A stretch of 16,392 nt of DNA from Bacillota bacterium (GCA_023441965.1 JAEZNB010000105.1:1-16392); one strand, 5' to 3'; shown: positions 1 to 7,621, counted from the first letter of the stretch. Numbers and translations: made by a program. Notes: generated by a model not told the origin, from the letters alone.

Positions 1-1
1 G

Positions 2-1237
2 GGAAAGGCCGTCTTAAGCGAAGGACTGTATTATCATGCCGAGCTGTATGACCGTGCCAGACAGGAGACCATTAAAAGCCGCAGAAGGCAGATCAGGACC
101 CTCCCTTCCGATCGGTATGCCGCCTTACTGGCAAATCGGATGAGGATCGCAGCTCCACCTGCTGACCAGCTGGAGAGAGCCTTAAGGCTGCTCTGTGGTC
201 AGAGCTATCCTGCAGACCTGTGGGAGAGCACCATATTACCTGCCAGGGTCACAAATTACCGTCCGGAACTGCTGGATAGCCTCCTTTCCCAGGGAAATCT
301 CTTCTGGCATATGTCAGCAGAGGCAGGCTTGTGCTTTCATTCCTATGATGATATTGATTGGGAAGCAGATCAGAGCTCGCTATTAGATGCCTTGGAGGGG
401 AATGAGAAAATCATTTATGATGCCCTGCTAAAAAGAGGGGCCAGCTTTATGCAGCGACTGTCTTCTTTGCTAGGCGGTAACTCCCCTTATGATACCTTAC
501 TTGACCTGGCTGAGAAGGGATTGGTCTGTGCGGACAGCTATTCACCGATCCGTCAGTGGCTGAACCGTGATAAGCTGAATAAGGGCTCTGTGAAGGAAAG
601 AGCCAGTATCCGGGCCAAGGCTATGACAAACGGAAGGTGGGAGATCAGCAGACCCCTACTTCCCCTTTCAGTAGAACAGCTGCTGGAACGGGCCTTTGAC
701 CATGCTCATATCCTAAGTCGTGAGACCATCCTGGGCCTGTCCTGGGCCAGTGCTTTAGAAACCTTGCGGGTATGGGAATACACCGGAAGAGTCCGCCGCG
801 GTTACTTCATCGAGGGCTTATCCGGAATTCAGTTCATCAGGGATAAGGATTTTGCCGGAAGCATGTATGCCCTGGAGCAGCCAGATCCGGAGATCATCTG
901 GTTGTCTGCCATAGATCCAGCCCAGCCCTGGGGAAAGACCCTTCCCCATATGAAGGACCGCAGCTTTATGAATATTCCCGGTAATACTGTAGCTCTGCGT
1001 GCCGGTATACCGATTGCTGTATTTGAACGGCAGGGCAAGGTTCTGCGGATATTTGATCCTGAATTTATCACGGAAGCTTTGCAGCGTTTCGCAGAGGACT
1101 ATTCCAGGAGAAGACTATATACCACATTGAGCAGGATTACGATAAAGCAGTATCCGAAGGAGGCGGCAGATGCCCTGTCCAAGGCCGGGTTTATCAGGGA
1201 AATGCAGGATTATACCCTCTATCGGAGCAGCAGATAG
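2..1237 (+). CDS. lhr: Lhr-type large ATP-dependent helicase, C-terminal part (5' cut by window edge)
   Basis: The reading frame is open from base 2 and gives about 411 residues before the TAG stop, so only the C-terminal part of a much longer protein is present; Lhr helicases are usually about 1400 residues or more. The helicase motifs lie outside the window. What is visible is the Lhr-specific C-terminal region, recognised mainly by the segment GRVRRGYFIEGLSGIQF (coded from about base 785), very typical of Lhr proteins. A methionine at base 140 has no special ribosome binding site and is inside the protein, so it is not the start. Lhr family members are superfamily 2 DNA or RNA-DNA helicases implicated in DNA repair. 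The family call rests on remembered motif similarity. The gene is visibly more GC-rich than the block that begins after base 2094. Confidence 0.85.
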   Translation, partial: GKAVLSEGLYYHAELYDRARQETIKSRRRQIRTLPSDRYAALLANRMRIAAPPADQLERALRLLCGQSYPADLWESTILPARVTNYRPELLDSLLSQGNLFWHMSAEAGLCFHSYDDIDWEADQSSLLDALEGNEKIIYDALLKRGASFMQRLSSLLGGNSPYDTLLDLAEKGLVCADSYSPIRQWLNRDKLNKGSVKERASIRAKAMTNGRWEISRPLLPLSVEQLLERAFDHAHILSRETILGLSWASALETLRVWEYTGRVRRGYFIEGLSGIQFIRDKDFAGSMYALEQPDPEIIWLSAIDPAQPWGKTLPHMKDRSFMNIPGNTVALRAGIPIAVFERQGKVLRIFDPEFITEALQRFAEDYSRRRLYTTLSRITIKQYPKEAADALSKAGFIREMQDYTLYRSSR

Positions 1238-1289
1238 CAGAAGCTATCTTAGTTACCTGAAATACATGATCTAGTAAAAGGAGAGCGTT

Positions 1290-2093
1290 ATGATCAGATT
1301 GCTAAATGAAAATGATAGAGCAGAGGTATTGGACTTTCTAAGCGCTGAACCCTCCATTAATTTATTTATCATAGGGGATATCGAAGCCTTTGGCTTTCAG
1401 GAGGATTTTCAGACCTTATGGGGACAGTATACCGAGGATGGAGCTCTGGAAGGGGTATTGTTAAGATACCATGAAAGCTTTATCACTTATTTTACCGACC
1501 CGAAATTTGACATTACAGAATTTGCGAACATACTCTTTAGCCATAAGGGGCATATCATGTTATCCGGAAAAGAAAGCATTCTTAAGAGATTTACTTCGGT
1601 ATTACCGGCTCATCAGTTTAGAAGTACGTATTTCTGTGAACTTATCAGCCCGGATGATCTTAAGCATACGGAAGATATAAGCAATATCAAGATCGCAACA
1701 GAAGAGGATGCCGAAAGAGTTTACCGGCTGATCCTACAGATCGAAGAATTTGAGGCCATGACCTCTGTTGAACGGATCAGGCATAAGATAAAGACTGGGA
1801 CCGGAAGAATATACTATATCGAAAATGAAGAGGGTCTGATGGTGTCAGTCGCCCAGACCACAGCAGAAAATTCAAAATCAGCAATGATCGTAGGAGTAGC
1901 CACCCTGCCGGACTACAGGTGCAAGGGCTTTATGAGTGGCTGCATGTCAAAGCTCTGCAAGGATGTCATGGCAGAGGGCAAGTCCCTATGTTTGTTCTAT
2001 GATAATCCCAAGGCCGGACGCATCTATCACCGACTGGGCTTTCAGAACATCGATAATTGGGCGATGGTTACTCTGGAGCTGAGAGAGGGCTAA
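1290..2093 (+). CDS. GNAT family N-acetyltransferase, two-domain
   Basis: This 267-residue protein starts at an ATG preceded by AAAGGAGAG, a strong ribosome binding site about 5 bases away. The C-terminal half carries the GNAT acetyl-CoA fold: a beta strand and turn GVATLPDYRCKGFMSG (about residues 207-222), where the Q/RxxGxG/A pyrophosphate-binding loop appears as RCKGFM, and a final LFYDNPKAGRIYHRLGF segment typical of FR47-like acetyltransferases. The N-terminal ~130 residues (RLLNENDRAEVLDFL...) look like a second, degenerate GNAT-like domain, as in several Firmicute acetyltransferases of unknown target. It follows the helicase gene by 52 bases with no visible terminator and may share its transcript. 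The acceptor substrate cannot be read from the sequence. Confidence 0.85.
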   Translation: MIRLLNENDRAEVLDFLSAEPSINLFIIGDIEAFGFQEDFQTLWGQYTEDGALEGVLLRYHESFITYFTDPKFDITEFANILFSHKGHIMLSGKESILKRFTSVLPAHQFRSTYFCELISPDDLKHTEDISNIKIATEEDAERVYRLILQIEEFEAMTSVERIRHKIKTGTGRIYYIENEEGLMVSVAQTTAENSKSAMIVGVATLPDYRCKGFMSGCMSKLCKDVMAEGKSLCLFYDNPKAGRIYHRLGFQNIDNWAMVTLELREG

Positions 2094-2128
2094 TTAGATG
2101 TATTAGCGATATTGAGAATTTAGCGGAT

Positions 2129-2170
2129 TGTAAATATTCTATTTACATGAATGGATATTTATAGTATAAA
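2129..2170 (+). promoter_or_regulatory. Promoter with inverted-repeat operator for the nucleotidyltransferase gene
   Basis: A sigma-A-like promoter is visible: TTTACA at 2142-2147, a 17-base spacer, and TATAAA at 2165-2170, which puts the transcript start near 2177. A perfect 8-base inverted repeat, TGTAAATA (2129-2136) and TATTTACA (2140-2147) with a 3-base centre, covers the -35 hexamer exactly. A second, shorter repeat with the same outer sequence, ATGTAA (2186-2191) and TTACAT (2197-2202), lies in the leader. Together they look like a repressor-binding arrangement, but no matching regulator is in the window. Confidence 0.6.
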
Positions 2171-2218
2171 AATAAATAGATCTTGATGTAATATTTTTAC
2201 ATGTATGGGAGCGAACGA

Positions 2219-2986
2219 ATGTCAAAAAATGCAATCAAATATCTTGAAAAAGAAATCTTACCATTAATTCAAGAAAATCATCCCAGTATTATGTCAGATA
2301 TGGAAATAATGATATTAGGCTCCGTTGGATTAGGAATTGATGATGATATTTCTGATATTGAAGTATCTATCTATTTAGAGGATGAAATATGGAAAACCCA
2401 AGGAAAGCAATTACAATTGTTATTAAATGATTGCCTGGCTAAGACGAATTTATGGAAGACAAATTATCCGGAGCAGCTTTGGAAAAAAAGATTAATAACC
2501 GATCTAAAAGAGCTGTACTTAGAAGATTTTTTTGAATTAAATAAGAGTATCCAGCGAAATCATATACCTGAAGCTAATCTATTATATGGCATAATGATCG
2601 AGAGAATTTACCACATGGCCTTTTTGGTTTCGCATGAATATTATCCATGGCGTACACACCTGGATTGGGCATATAGAAATTTATCCATTTCAAAAACAGA
2701 ACTTAGTACCAAAATAGATCAGCTATTATCTACAGATAGTTGGAAAGAAAGAGTTGAAATAAGTAAATCTATTATTGATTATTATAGAGACTATATAAAA
2801 GAAAATAATCTAATTCCTGAAATCGATGTGTATAGCGATGATCTTGAGAAGGAATTGATTTGGTCGGAGCGGCTTTCAGCTTGGAATACACCTGACTGGC
2901 GAAATTTCATAAAAGAAAAGGAAAATAATGCAGTAGAGAGTGGTTATTCACCAGATCAATTTTGGGTTTGGAGTCTGTGGGGATAA
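2219..2986 (+). CDS. DUF4037-like nucleotidyltransferase
   Basis: The protein is 255 residues from the ATG at 2219, chosen because GGGAG at 2207-2211 stands 7 bases before it; an in-frame ATG at 2201 has no such site. Residues 34-49 read GSVGLGIDDDISDIEV, which fits the polymerase-beta-type nucleotidyltransferase signature GSxxxGxxxxxSDhE/D, with D46 and E48 as metal ligands. The C-terminal half is helical and contains YYPWRTHLDWAYRNL, similar to the helical region of DUF4037 proteins. Family members transfer a nucleotide to an unidentified acceptor, and some relatives modify aminoglycosides or lincosamides, but nothing here shows an antibiotic substrate. It has its own promoter and is a single-gene unit. 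Its base composition is clearly more AT-rich than the helicase and transporter genes, which suggests acquisition. Confidence 0.75.
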   Translation: MSKNAIKYLEKEILPLIQENHPSIMSDMEIMILGSVGLGIDDDISDIEVSIYLEDEIWKTQGKQLQLLLNDCLAKTNLWKTNYPEQLWKKRLITDLKELYLEDFFELNKSIQRNHIPEANLLYGIMIERIYHMAFLVSHEYYPWRTHLDWAYRNLSISKTELSTKIDQLLSTDSWKERVEISKSIIDYYRDYIKENNLIPEIDVYSDDLEKELIWSERLSAWNTPDWRNFIKEKENNAVESGYSPDQFWVWSLWG

Positions 2987-3037
2987 GGGGATGAAACCTG
3001 GAGGTAGGGGAGATAAGTTGTGTTTGGGATATACTAT

Positions 3038-3069
3038 ACTATTCGCAAAACCTATGTTTAACGAATAGT
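3038..3069. terminator. Inverted repeat between convergent genes, possible two-way terminator
   Basis: ACTATTCG (3038-3045) and CGAATAGT (3062-3069) form an 8-base stem around a 16-base loop that can add an AAA/TTT pairing. It lies between the 3' ends of the convergent nucleotidyltransferase and membrane-protein genes. There is no good T-run on either side, so its efficiency as an intrinsic terminator is doubtful. The rest of the 2987-3084 gap shows nothing recognisable. Confidence 0.4.
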
Positions 3070-3084
3070 TATAAGATTATTAAA

Positions 3085-3669
3085 TTAATTGCTCAATAAT
3101 TTTTGTATTTCACTAATTAATTGATCGGCATCATAGTTCTCTATTTTTATATTCATAGAGCTGTTATTTGTTTTTACGCGTGGATTAACTAATTGTAGGG
3201 AATTCAATTTTCCGTCTTTATGTTCCAACCTGCCAGCTGGGCCGCCTAGGATGGTATATGTCCCACTATCATTTTTACGTGTAAATACTAAAAACTCTTG
3301 GTCAGATACTAATAATGGATCATCAATAACTTCGAGAATTCTGTAATCGGTTTTACCACCTGTCATAAAAATAGATATTTTATCACCGGCTTCACAACCG
3401 TAGACAGGTTTTATAACCTCTACTTCAAAAGTACTATATACTAAACCTACTCGCTGCTCTACGTCAATTAACTTTATGACACGTATAAGAGCAATTAGAT
3501 CACTTGCATTAGATATTTCATTTATATCACCATAATTATATTCCCAGCTAGCTGATAAATAAGAAACTTCATACTCTGACTTATTCTTGCTATAAAACAT
3601 AGATATTATTATACAGATAACTAATATACTAATAACTGAGATAGACGAATATATAATTTTTTTACACAT
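3085..3669 (-). CDS. Uncharacterised membrane-anchored extracytoplasmic protein
   Basis: A 194-residue protein starting at an ATG preceded by AGGAGG (about 6 bases away). Residues 4-26 form one strongly hydrophobic segment after a lysine pair, so the protein is either secreted or held by an N-terminal anchor with the remaining ~165 residues outside the membrane; there is no cysteine placed for a lipobox. The outer part is rich in beta-strand-like stretches (YSTFEVEVIKPVYG, KISIFMTGG, QEFLVFTRK, YTILGGPAGR), a pattern seen in many small Firmicute surface proteins without known function. I do not recognise the family. The sequence is AT-rich and the gene stands alone, convergent with the nucleotidyltransferase; no convincing promoter was found in the long upstream gap. 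Confidence 0.65.
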   Translation of the reverse strand: MCKKIIYSSISVISILVICIIISMFYSKNKSEYEVSYLSASWEYNYGDINEISNASDLIALIRVIKLIDVEQRVGLVYSTFEVEVIKPVYGCEAGDKISIFMTGGKTDYRILEVIDDPLLVSDQEFLVFTRKNDSGTYTILGGPAGRLEHKDGKLNSLQLVNPRVKTNNSSMNIKIENYDADQLISEIQKLLSN

Positions 3670-3879
3670 ATTTTCCTCCTAATAAAGATATTTACGCCTT
3701 TTCTATCATCAGTTTGTGGCGTTGTTAGGCGATAAGATCCATATCTACTGTTGTAACCCCATGTAAAGTTATTCATAATTGTTACTGAATTTGGGTTTTC
3801 ATTTAAACCTTATCTACTGATAAAAAACTGTACTTTCTTTTGAGAAGGTGTAACACAGTAAGAATCAGATGTTATGATT

Positions 3880-3914
3880 AGGTGCCAGATACAATGCTTG
3901 TACCTGGCACCTTT
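3880..3914. repeat. REP-like hairpin, GGTGCCAG type
   Basis: AGGTGCCAGATAC (3880-3892) and GTACCTGGCACCT (3900-3912) form a 13-base stem with one mismatch around a 7-base loop, followed by TTT. GGTGCCAGG-type hairpins of this shape recur in many Firmicute genomes as REP or small non-autonomous elements, from general knowledge. No transposase-like gene is next to it. In the 3670-4173 gap it is one of two structured elements; the other bases of that gap hold no gene I can support. Confidence 0.5.
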
Positions 3915-4010
3915 CATTATAATCCCTTATATTGAATCCTGTTATATACCCAGTATGATACTAGAATCTTTTATTGAAGAATATACATTCTTTACCGCCG
4001 CAACCATACT

Positions 4011-4094
4011 TCCTCTGTGCCATTTATCTTCCTGTCCTGAACATAGCTTTTGAGTCAGAATAATGGGGGATTGGAAGTTAAATGGCACAGAAGG
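4011..4094. repeat. Long imperfect inverted repeat downstream of the GTPase gene
   Basis: The arms at 4011-4032 and 4073-4094 are 22 bases long and match at 19 positions when one is reverse-complemented; they share TCTGTGCCATTTA and CTTCC. The 40-base middle contains a short CTGA/TCAG pairing. It begins 80 bases beyond the stop of the minus-strand GTPase gene, with no T-run, so it is not a plain terminator. Read outward from the middle of the element each arm gives GGAAG, then TAA, then ATGGCACAGA, which resembles a ribosome binding site and start codon. On the minus strand this opens a 20-codon frame (4023-3961). It could be a mobile-element remnant or the end structure of an RNA. Confidence 0.5.
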
Positions 4095-4173
4095 TCTCAA
4101 AGTAAATCTTAGCCGTATCCACTCATGGCATATAACATACCTCTAGTATCTCTAAGGAATACTCCTTTTCACA

Positions 4174-6168
4174 CTAAATGGCGATTAGTCGGTCATATGT
4201 CGTAGCAACTGCATTGCGGAACGCGTTATCCAGAACGGATACAAGCTTCTGATCATCGTTTAGTGCTAAAAGAAGCGCATCCATGAACTGCTGGAAGATG
4301 TTCCACTTGTTGTATTTCGGTGTAAGATATAGCTGCCAGACTTTGTCCCTGCATTTGCTGTTTATTCTAATTCCGTCTGAATTAATGTCATACAAGAAAA
4401 ATTCTCGTACACCTTTGTATAGTTCCCTGATGAAATTTGATTGAAACTCTTGGCGTATAAGATCTGCGTCCGAAGATATGGATATGCCTGATGCGAAGCT
4501 GGGTGTTAAAGCTTCTTCACATGCATATATTAATTTGGTGAATATCTTTATGTGCAGGTTCTCCCATTTGTATGCATTGGACACATGTTCTCTCTCATTG
4601 AAAAAGTTCCATAGAACTGCATCAATTGTCCAATGATGGTAAGTGCTTGACATGTCTCTTAAATACCCACATTCTTGCTGAATAATAGATTCTAACTTCT
4701 TTTGTAGGTTACTTATTTCAGTAGTATTTAAAGCAAATGGTGGAACAATAAAGGACTGACGTTGCCCTGGTAATATATTATGATCTTTGAGCCGTCTATG
4801 GACACGTTTATAAGCATCGGCCATTACCTTTCTCATCAACGTATACGAATCATTGATGCTGAAGTATTCGACTGTACCCTCTCCTAATCTACTGATGCGT
4901 TTATTTGCAAAGCAAACAATATCATCTTTTTCTGGCAATCGAGCTCGACAGTCGCTGTCTATAACTGTACGAATCAAATTATACATCGTTGACCGTGTTT
5001 CTGCTACTGCATGTCTAACATCATCAAGTGTTGGATCCTCGTCATTGTTGTATATTGAGGTACTGTCAAAGTGGGTAACTGCAACTACTATTTTACTAGG
5101 GCGCACAGATCTTTGTATCGCGTTGAGATACTCAGTGTTATGTGAATTCATAGTATTAGCTTTAGTGACGAACAGAATAACGTCATACAGTACTGGAGTA
5201 ATCAAGGCATCTGTCACTCGATTCGTAATGGAAAAACCATCATTGTCAAATCCGACAACGTCAAAAATACGATAAGGAGATATTTCTGTACCTGATAAAG
5301 GAAGGCCGGGACCAGGGATTCTTATTGAGAGTGCCTTGACGATGCAGGCAGCACTTTGTGCATTAATTGCTTTTGAGTTTGTTACCGCCTCAATACTATG
5401 TTGGAAGCTATCTGGTGATAGATCTGTGGCTTCTGCCATACCCCCATCCATATAAGGATCTGTTGCACTGACTGTATATCCAACGTCCTTAAGGCACTGT
5501 ACTCCCGTTAAATATACGACTTCACAAAACTTATTAAGTTCTTGTATAACAGGGTCATTGTATAAGTTATCACCAGTGATTTCGGGAGAAATCGTCTGGA
5601 ATATCAAAGTGTCTAGAAGGCAATTGGCCTCATTCTTATCGATCCCAAGGAGTTCAAAGTAATTCTTTCGAAAAACATTATCAGCCTTTTGATCTACTGC
5701 CTTCAACATGAAGGTGAGAAACGAGTGAAAAGTATCACGCAAGGTCTCTCCGGAAAACAATTTATCCAGACGGAAAGTCGCATCCGTTGGCTCCATCCTT
5801 CTTTCCATTGCAGTTCTGTAGAAATAATCATGCTGTGAAATATCTTTTGGACGGCTGGACATACAGTTCTTCATCTCAGGACCAAGTACCGCCTTAAGAT
5901 GTCGCAAAACATCTCCTTTGATTTCATGAATCCCTTTAATTTGAGAAATGCTGACACTAGCACTCGAAGCGTTGGGATCAATGTTGATTTCCGCGAGACA
6001 GTTGGTGGTGTTGTCTTTGCCATTGCCGGCAAGTGCCATCATTCCCGGTTTGTAATCTGATCTGGCCTGACCTGCAATTAACGTGCTTTTGCCTACCCCG
6101 CTACCACCGACTACGCAGACTGTGGGGATGTGAGATGTTGCATTTGTTGTGATGATTGGATTAATCAT
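4174..6168 (-). CDS. Large orphan P-loop GTPase with a split G domain
   Basis: A 664-residue protein from the ATG at 6168, chosen because AGGAGG at 6175-6180 stands 6 bases before it; the frame runs on to 6261 but those 31 hydrophobic residues have no ribosome binding site of their own. Visible GTPase motifs: Walker A/G1 GGSGVGKST (residues 21-29), a likely switch I threonine in NTTNC (53-57), DxxG/G3 in IFDVVGFD (301-308), and a G4-like VTHFD (364-368) in the TxxD form seen in several TRAFAC GTPases; ANK near 421-423 may serve as G5. Between switch I and DxxG lie ~250 residues where small GTPases have about 20-30, so the G domain is interrupted by a mostly helical insertion. The last ~180 residues are also helical. 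No membrane segment is evident. It may relate to dynamin-like or immune-type GTPases, but I do not recognise the family. It is a single-gene unit in an accessory-looking block. Confidence 0.75.
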   Translation of the reverse strand: MINPIITTNATSHIPTVCVVGGSGVGKSTLIAGQARSDYKPGMMALAGNGKDNTTNCLAEINIDPNASSASVSISQIKGIHEIKGDVLRHLKAVLGPEMKNCMSSRPKDISQHDYFYRTAMERRMEPTDATFRLDKLFSGETLRDTFHSFLTFMLKAVDQKADNVFRKNYFELLGIDKNEANCLLDTLIFQTISPEITGDNLYNDPVIQELNKFCEVVYLTGVQCLKDVGYTVSATDPYMDGGMAEATDLSPDSFQHSIEAVTNSKAINAQSAACIVKALSIRIPGPGLPLSGTEISPYRIFDVVGFDNDGFSITNRVTDALITPVLYDVILFVTKANTMNSHNTEYLNAIQRSVRPSKIVVAVTHFDSTSIYNNDEDPTLDDVRHAVAETRSTMYNLIRTVIDSDCRARLPEKDDIVCFANKRISRLGEGTVEYFSINDSYTLMRKVMADAYKRVHRRLKDHNILPGQRQSFIVPPFALNTTEISNLQKKLESIIQQECGYLRDMSSTYHHWTIDAVLWNFFNEREHVSNAYKWENLHIKIFTKLIYACEEALTPSFASGISISSDADLIRQEFQSNFIRELYKGVREFFLYDINSDGIRINSKCRDKVWQLYLTPKYNKWNIFQQFMDALLLALNDDQKLVSVLDNAFRNAVATTYDRLIAI

Positions 6169-6381
6169 AAAAAACCTCCTAATATTTTTTGCATAGCCAT
6201 ACATGTGGAATAGGCCAAATGCAAAAATACAGGAGACATAAGTCATAACTGTATAAAACATCTGACAATTGCCGTTCCGACAACTTATGTTCAGACCTTC
6301 TCTAAAGACAACATCGCAGATGGCCTTACCACCAACTCTGCTGCCAGATATATCCCAAACATGTCATAGCTTGCTACTTCT

Positions 6382-6435
6382 ATCTAAACACAAAGTTATC
6401 CAAATGTCAACTACTTACGGTTTAAAAACACAAAG
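6382..6435 (-). promoter_or_regulatory. Probable promoter of the GTPase gene with direct-repeat operators
   Basis: On the minus strand a perfect TTGACA (6405-6410) is followed after 17 bases by TTAGAT (6382-6387), a weak -10. The start would leave a leader of about 200 bases before the ATG at 6168. The 10-base sequence AAACACAAAG occurs twice on the plus strand, at 6386-6395 inside the promoter spacer and at 6426-6435 upstream of the -35, 40 bases apart, which is close to four helical turns. This looks like a pair of sites for a DNA-binding protein. The remaining gap 6182-6544 shows no gene I can support with confidence. Confidence 0.45.
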
Positions 6436-6512
6436 GAAAGTACATCATCTGTTACCGATGACTACTCTCCTCTGCGTCTAATTATAAGGTAGGATATTCA
6501 AATGCCTCCAGC

Positions 6513-6538
6513 TATGAGGTCAGTTAAATAACTTCATA
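6513..6538. repeat. Hairpin just past the end of the transport operon
   Basis: TATGA (6513-6517) with TCATA (6534-6538) and AGTTA (6522-6526) with TAACT (6529-6533) pair into a short AT-rich hairpin with a 4-base bulge, 7 bases beyond the stop of the last permease gene. There is no T-run, so it is at most a weak 3' end structure; no better terminator for the operon was found. Confidence 0.3.
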
Positions 6539-6544
6539 CGATCA

Positions 6545-7618
6545 CTAAGATATCTTTTTCTTTCTTGAGCAAATGATACTCTGAAGGACGATGAAGAAAC
6601 AGAGCATCGCAGCACGGGTGATCTGCGGCCACCAGGGATCCTGACTACCGATTGCGGTAACAACCAGCAATACACTCCCGCTGGCCAATACCCCGAACAG
6701 AGTGCCGAAGATATTGCCCACACCTCCGGTAAGCAGTGTTCCTCCAATTATGGAAGCAGCGATTGCATCCATCTCAAGACCTGTTGCCTGTTGAACCGAG
6801 CCGGACCGGGTATGGAACAGATAGATGAAGCCCCCGATCCCGGACAGCAGACCGCATAGCAAGTGGGCATAGAACCGGGTTCTCTTTACATTGATACCAA
6901 GCATCAGAGCGCTTTGGGGATTCCCGCCCACAGCATAAAAGCTGCGTCCAAGTCTTGTCTTCTTAAGCAGCCAGTACATCAGGCATACGATAAGGAGAGC
7001 TACGACAACACCATATTCCAGCTTTGATTGAATGAATATACCCTTCTTGTTGACATCGCCGATGAAGGGAAGCATGATCCGTGAACCTGATAGCTTTTCA
7101 AAGCCGGGATTATTCACCTGGATCTGATTGACCTCTATCAGGGCAACAAGACCCCTGCTTAAGAACATGCCTGCCAAAGTAACAATAAAGGGCTGCATAT
7201 CAAGATATGCGACCATAAATCCCTGGACCGCACCAAATACTAAGCCGATTGCCAAAGCCAGAATCAGTGCTGTATAAAAGTTAAATCCAAATTTATTCAG
7301 GCAGACGATACAGGAGGTACAGATCAGTGCCGAGGTTCCGCCTACTGAGATATCGATACTGCCTGTAATCATTACAATTGACAGTCCGCAGGCGATAATA
7401 ATCAAGGCAGCATTCTCATTAAAGAGGTTAAAGAACATCTGTATCTTATTGAAGCCTTTATCTCCCAGAAAGAGGATGGCGAGGATATAGATTGCAGCAA
7501 ATAAGGTAATGGTGATTGTCAGCAGAAAAGCCGTATCGGTCATAGACTTCTTACTTCTGCCTATATCCGGAGCAATAACTGTATTGCCCGCCCTCTGCAC
7601 TTTGTTGAAGCTAATCAT
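6545..7618 (-). CDS. yjfF: Sugar ABC transporter permease, YjfF-like
   Basis: A 357-residue inner-membrane permease of the RbsC/AraH (CUT2) class, made of about eight to ten hydrophobic segments. Recognised by GSIDISVGG (residues 86-94), the cytoplasmic coupling loop AVGGNPQSALMLGINV (229-244) and a C-terminal stretch around LEMDAIAASIIGGTLLTGGVG (from about 281), all of which follow E. coli YjfF closely, including a PWW near the end. The N-terminus carries about 25 extra polar residues compared with E. coli YjfF (about 331 residues). The start at 7618 has GGAGGT about 5 bases upstream, lying inside the end of the preceding permease gene, whose stop is only 3 bases away, so the two are translationally close. 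It should form a heterodimeric channel with the YtfT-like permease. Confidence 0.9.
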   Translation of the reverse strand: MISFNKVQRAGNTVIAPDIGRSKKSMTDTAFLLTITITLFAAIYILAILFLGDKGFNKIQMFFNLFNENAALIIIACGLSIVMITGSIDISVGGTSALICTSCIVCLNKFGFNFYTALILALAIGLVFGAVQGFMVAYLDMQPFIVTLAGMFLSRGLVALIEVNQIQVNNPGFEKLSGSRIMLPFIGDVNKKGIFIQSKLEYGVVVALLIVCLMYWLLKKTRLGRSFYAVGGNPQSALMLGINVKRTRFYAHLLCGLLSGIGGFIYLFHTRSGSVQQATGLEMDAIAASIIGGTLLTGGVGNIFGTLFGVLASGSVLLVVTAIGSQDPWWPQITRAAMLCFFIVLQSIICSRKKKIS

Positions 7619-7621
7619 AGG

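Noticed and set aside
3708..3730. GTTAGGC/GCCTAAC core resembling half of an integron attC site
   Set aside because: Only one half is present; no matching partner core at 50-130 bases and no integrase, so it is most likely chance.
4853..5275. 140-codon open frame on the plus strand inside the GTPase gene
   Set aside because: It is antisense to a gene with clear GTPase motifs, has no ribosome binding site and a low-complexity Ser/Thr/Leu translation; a shadow frame.
6169..6261. 31-residue hydrophobic N-terminal extension of the GTPase frame, which would give a membrane anchor
   Set aside because: The AGGAGG at 6175-6180 stands right before the inner ATG, while the outer ATG has no ribosome binding site; the inner start is preferred.
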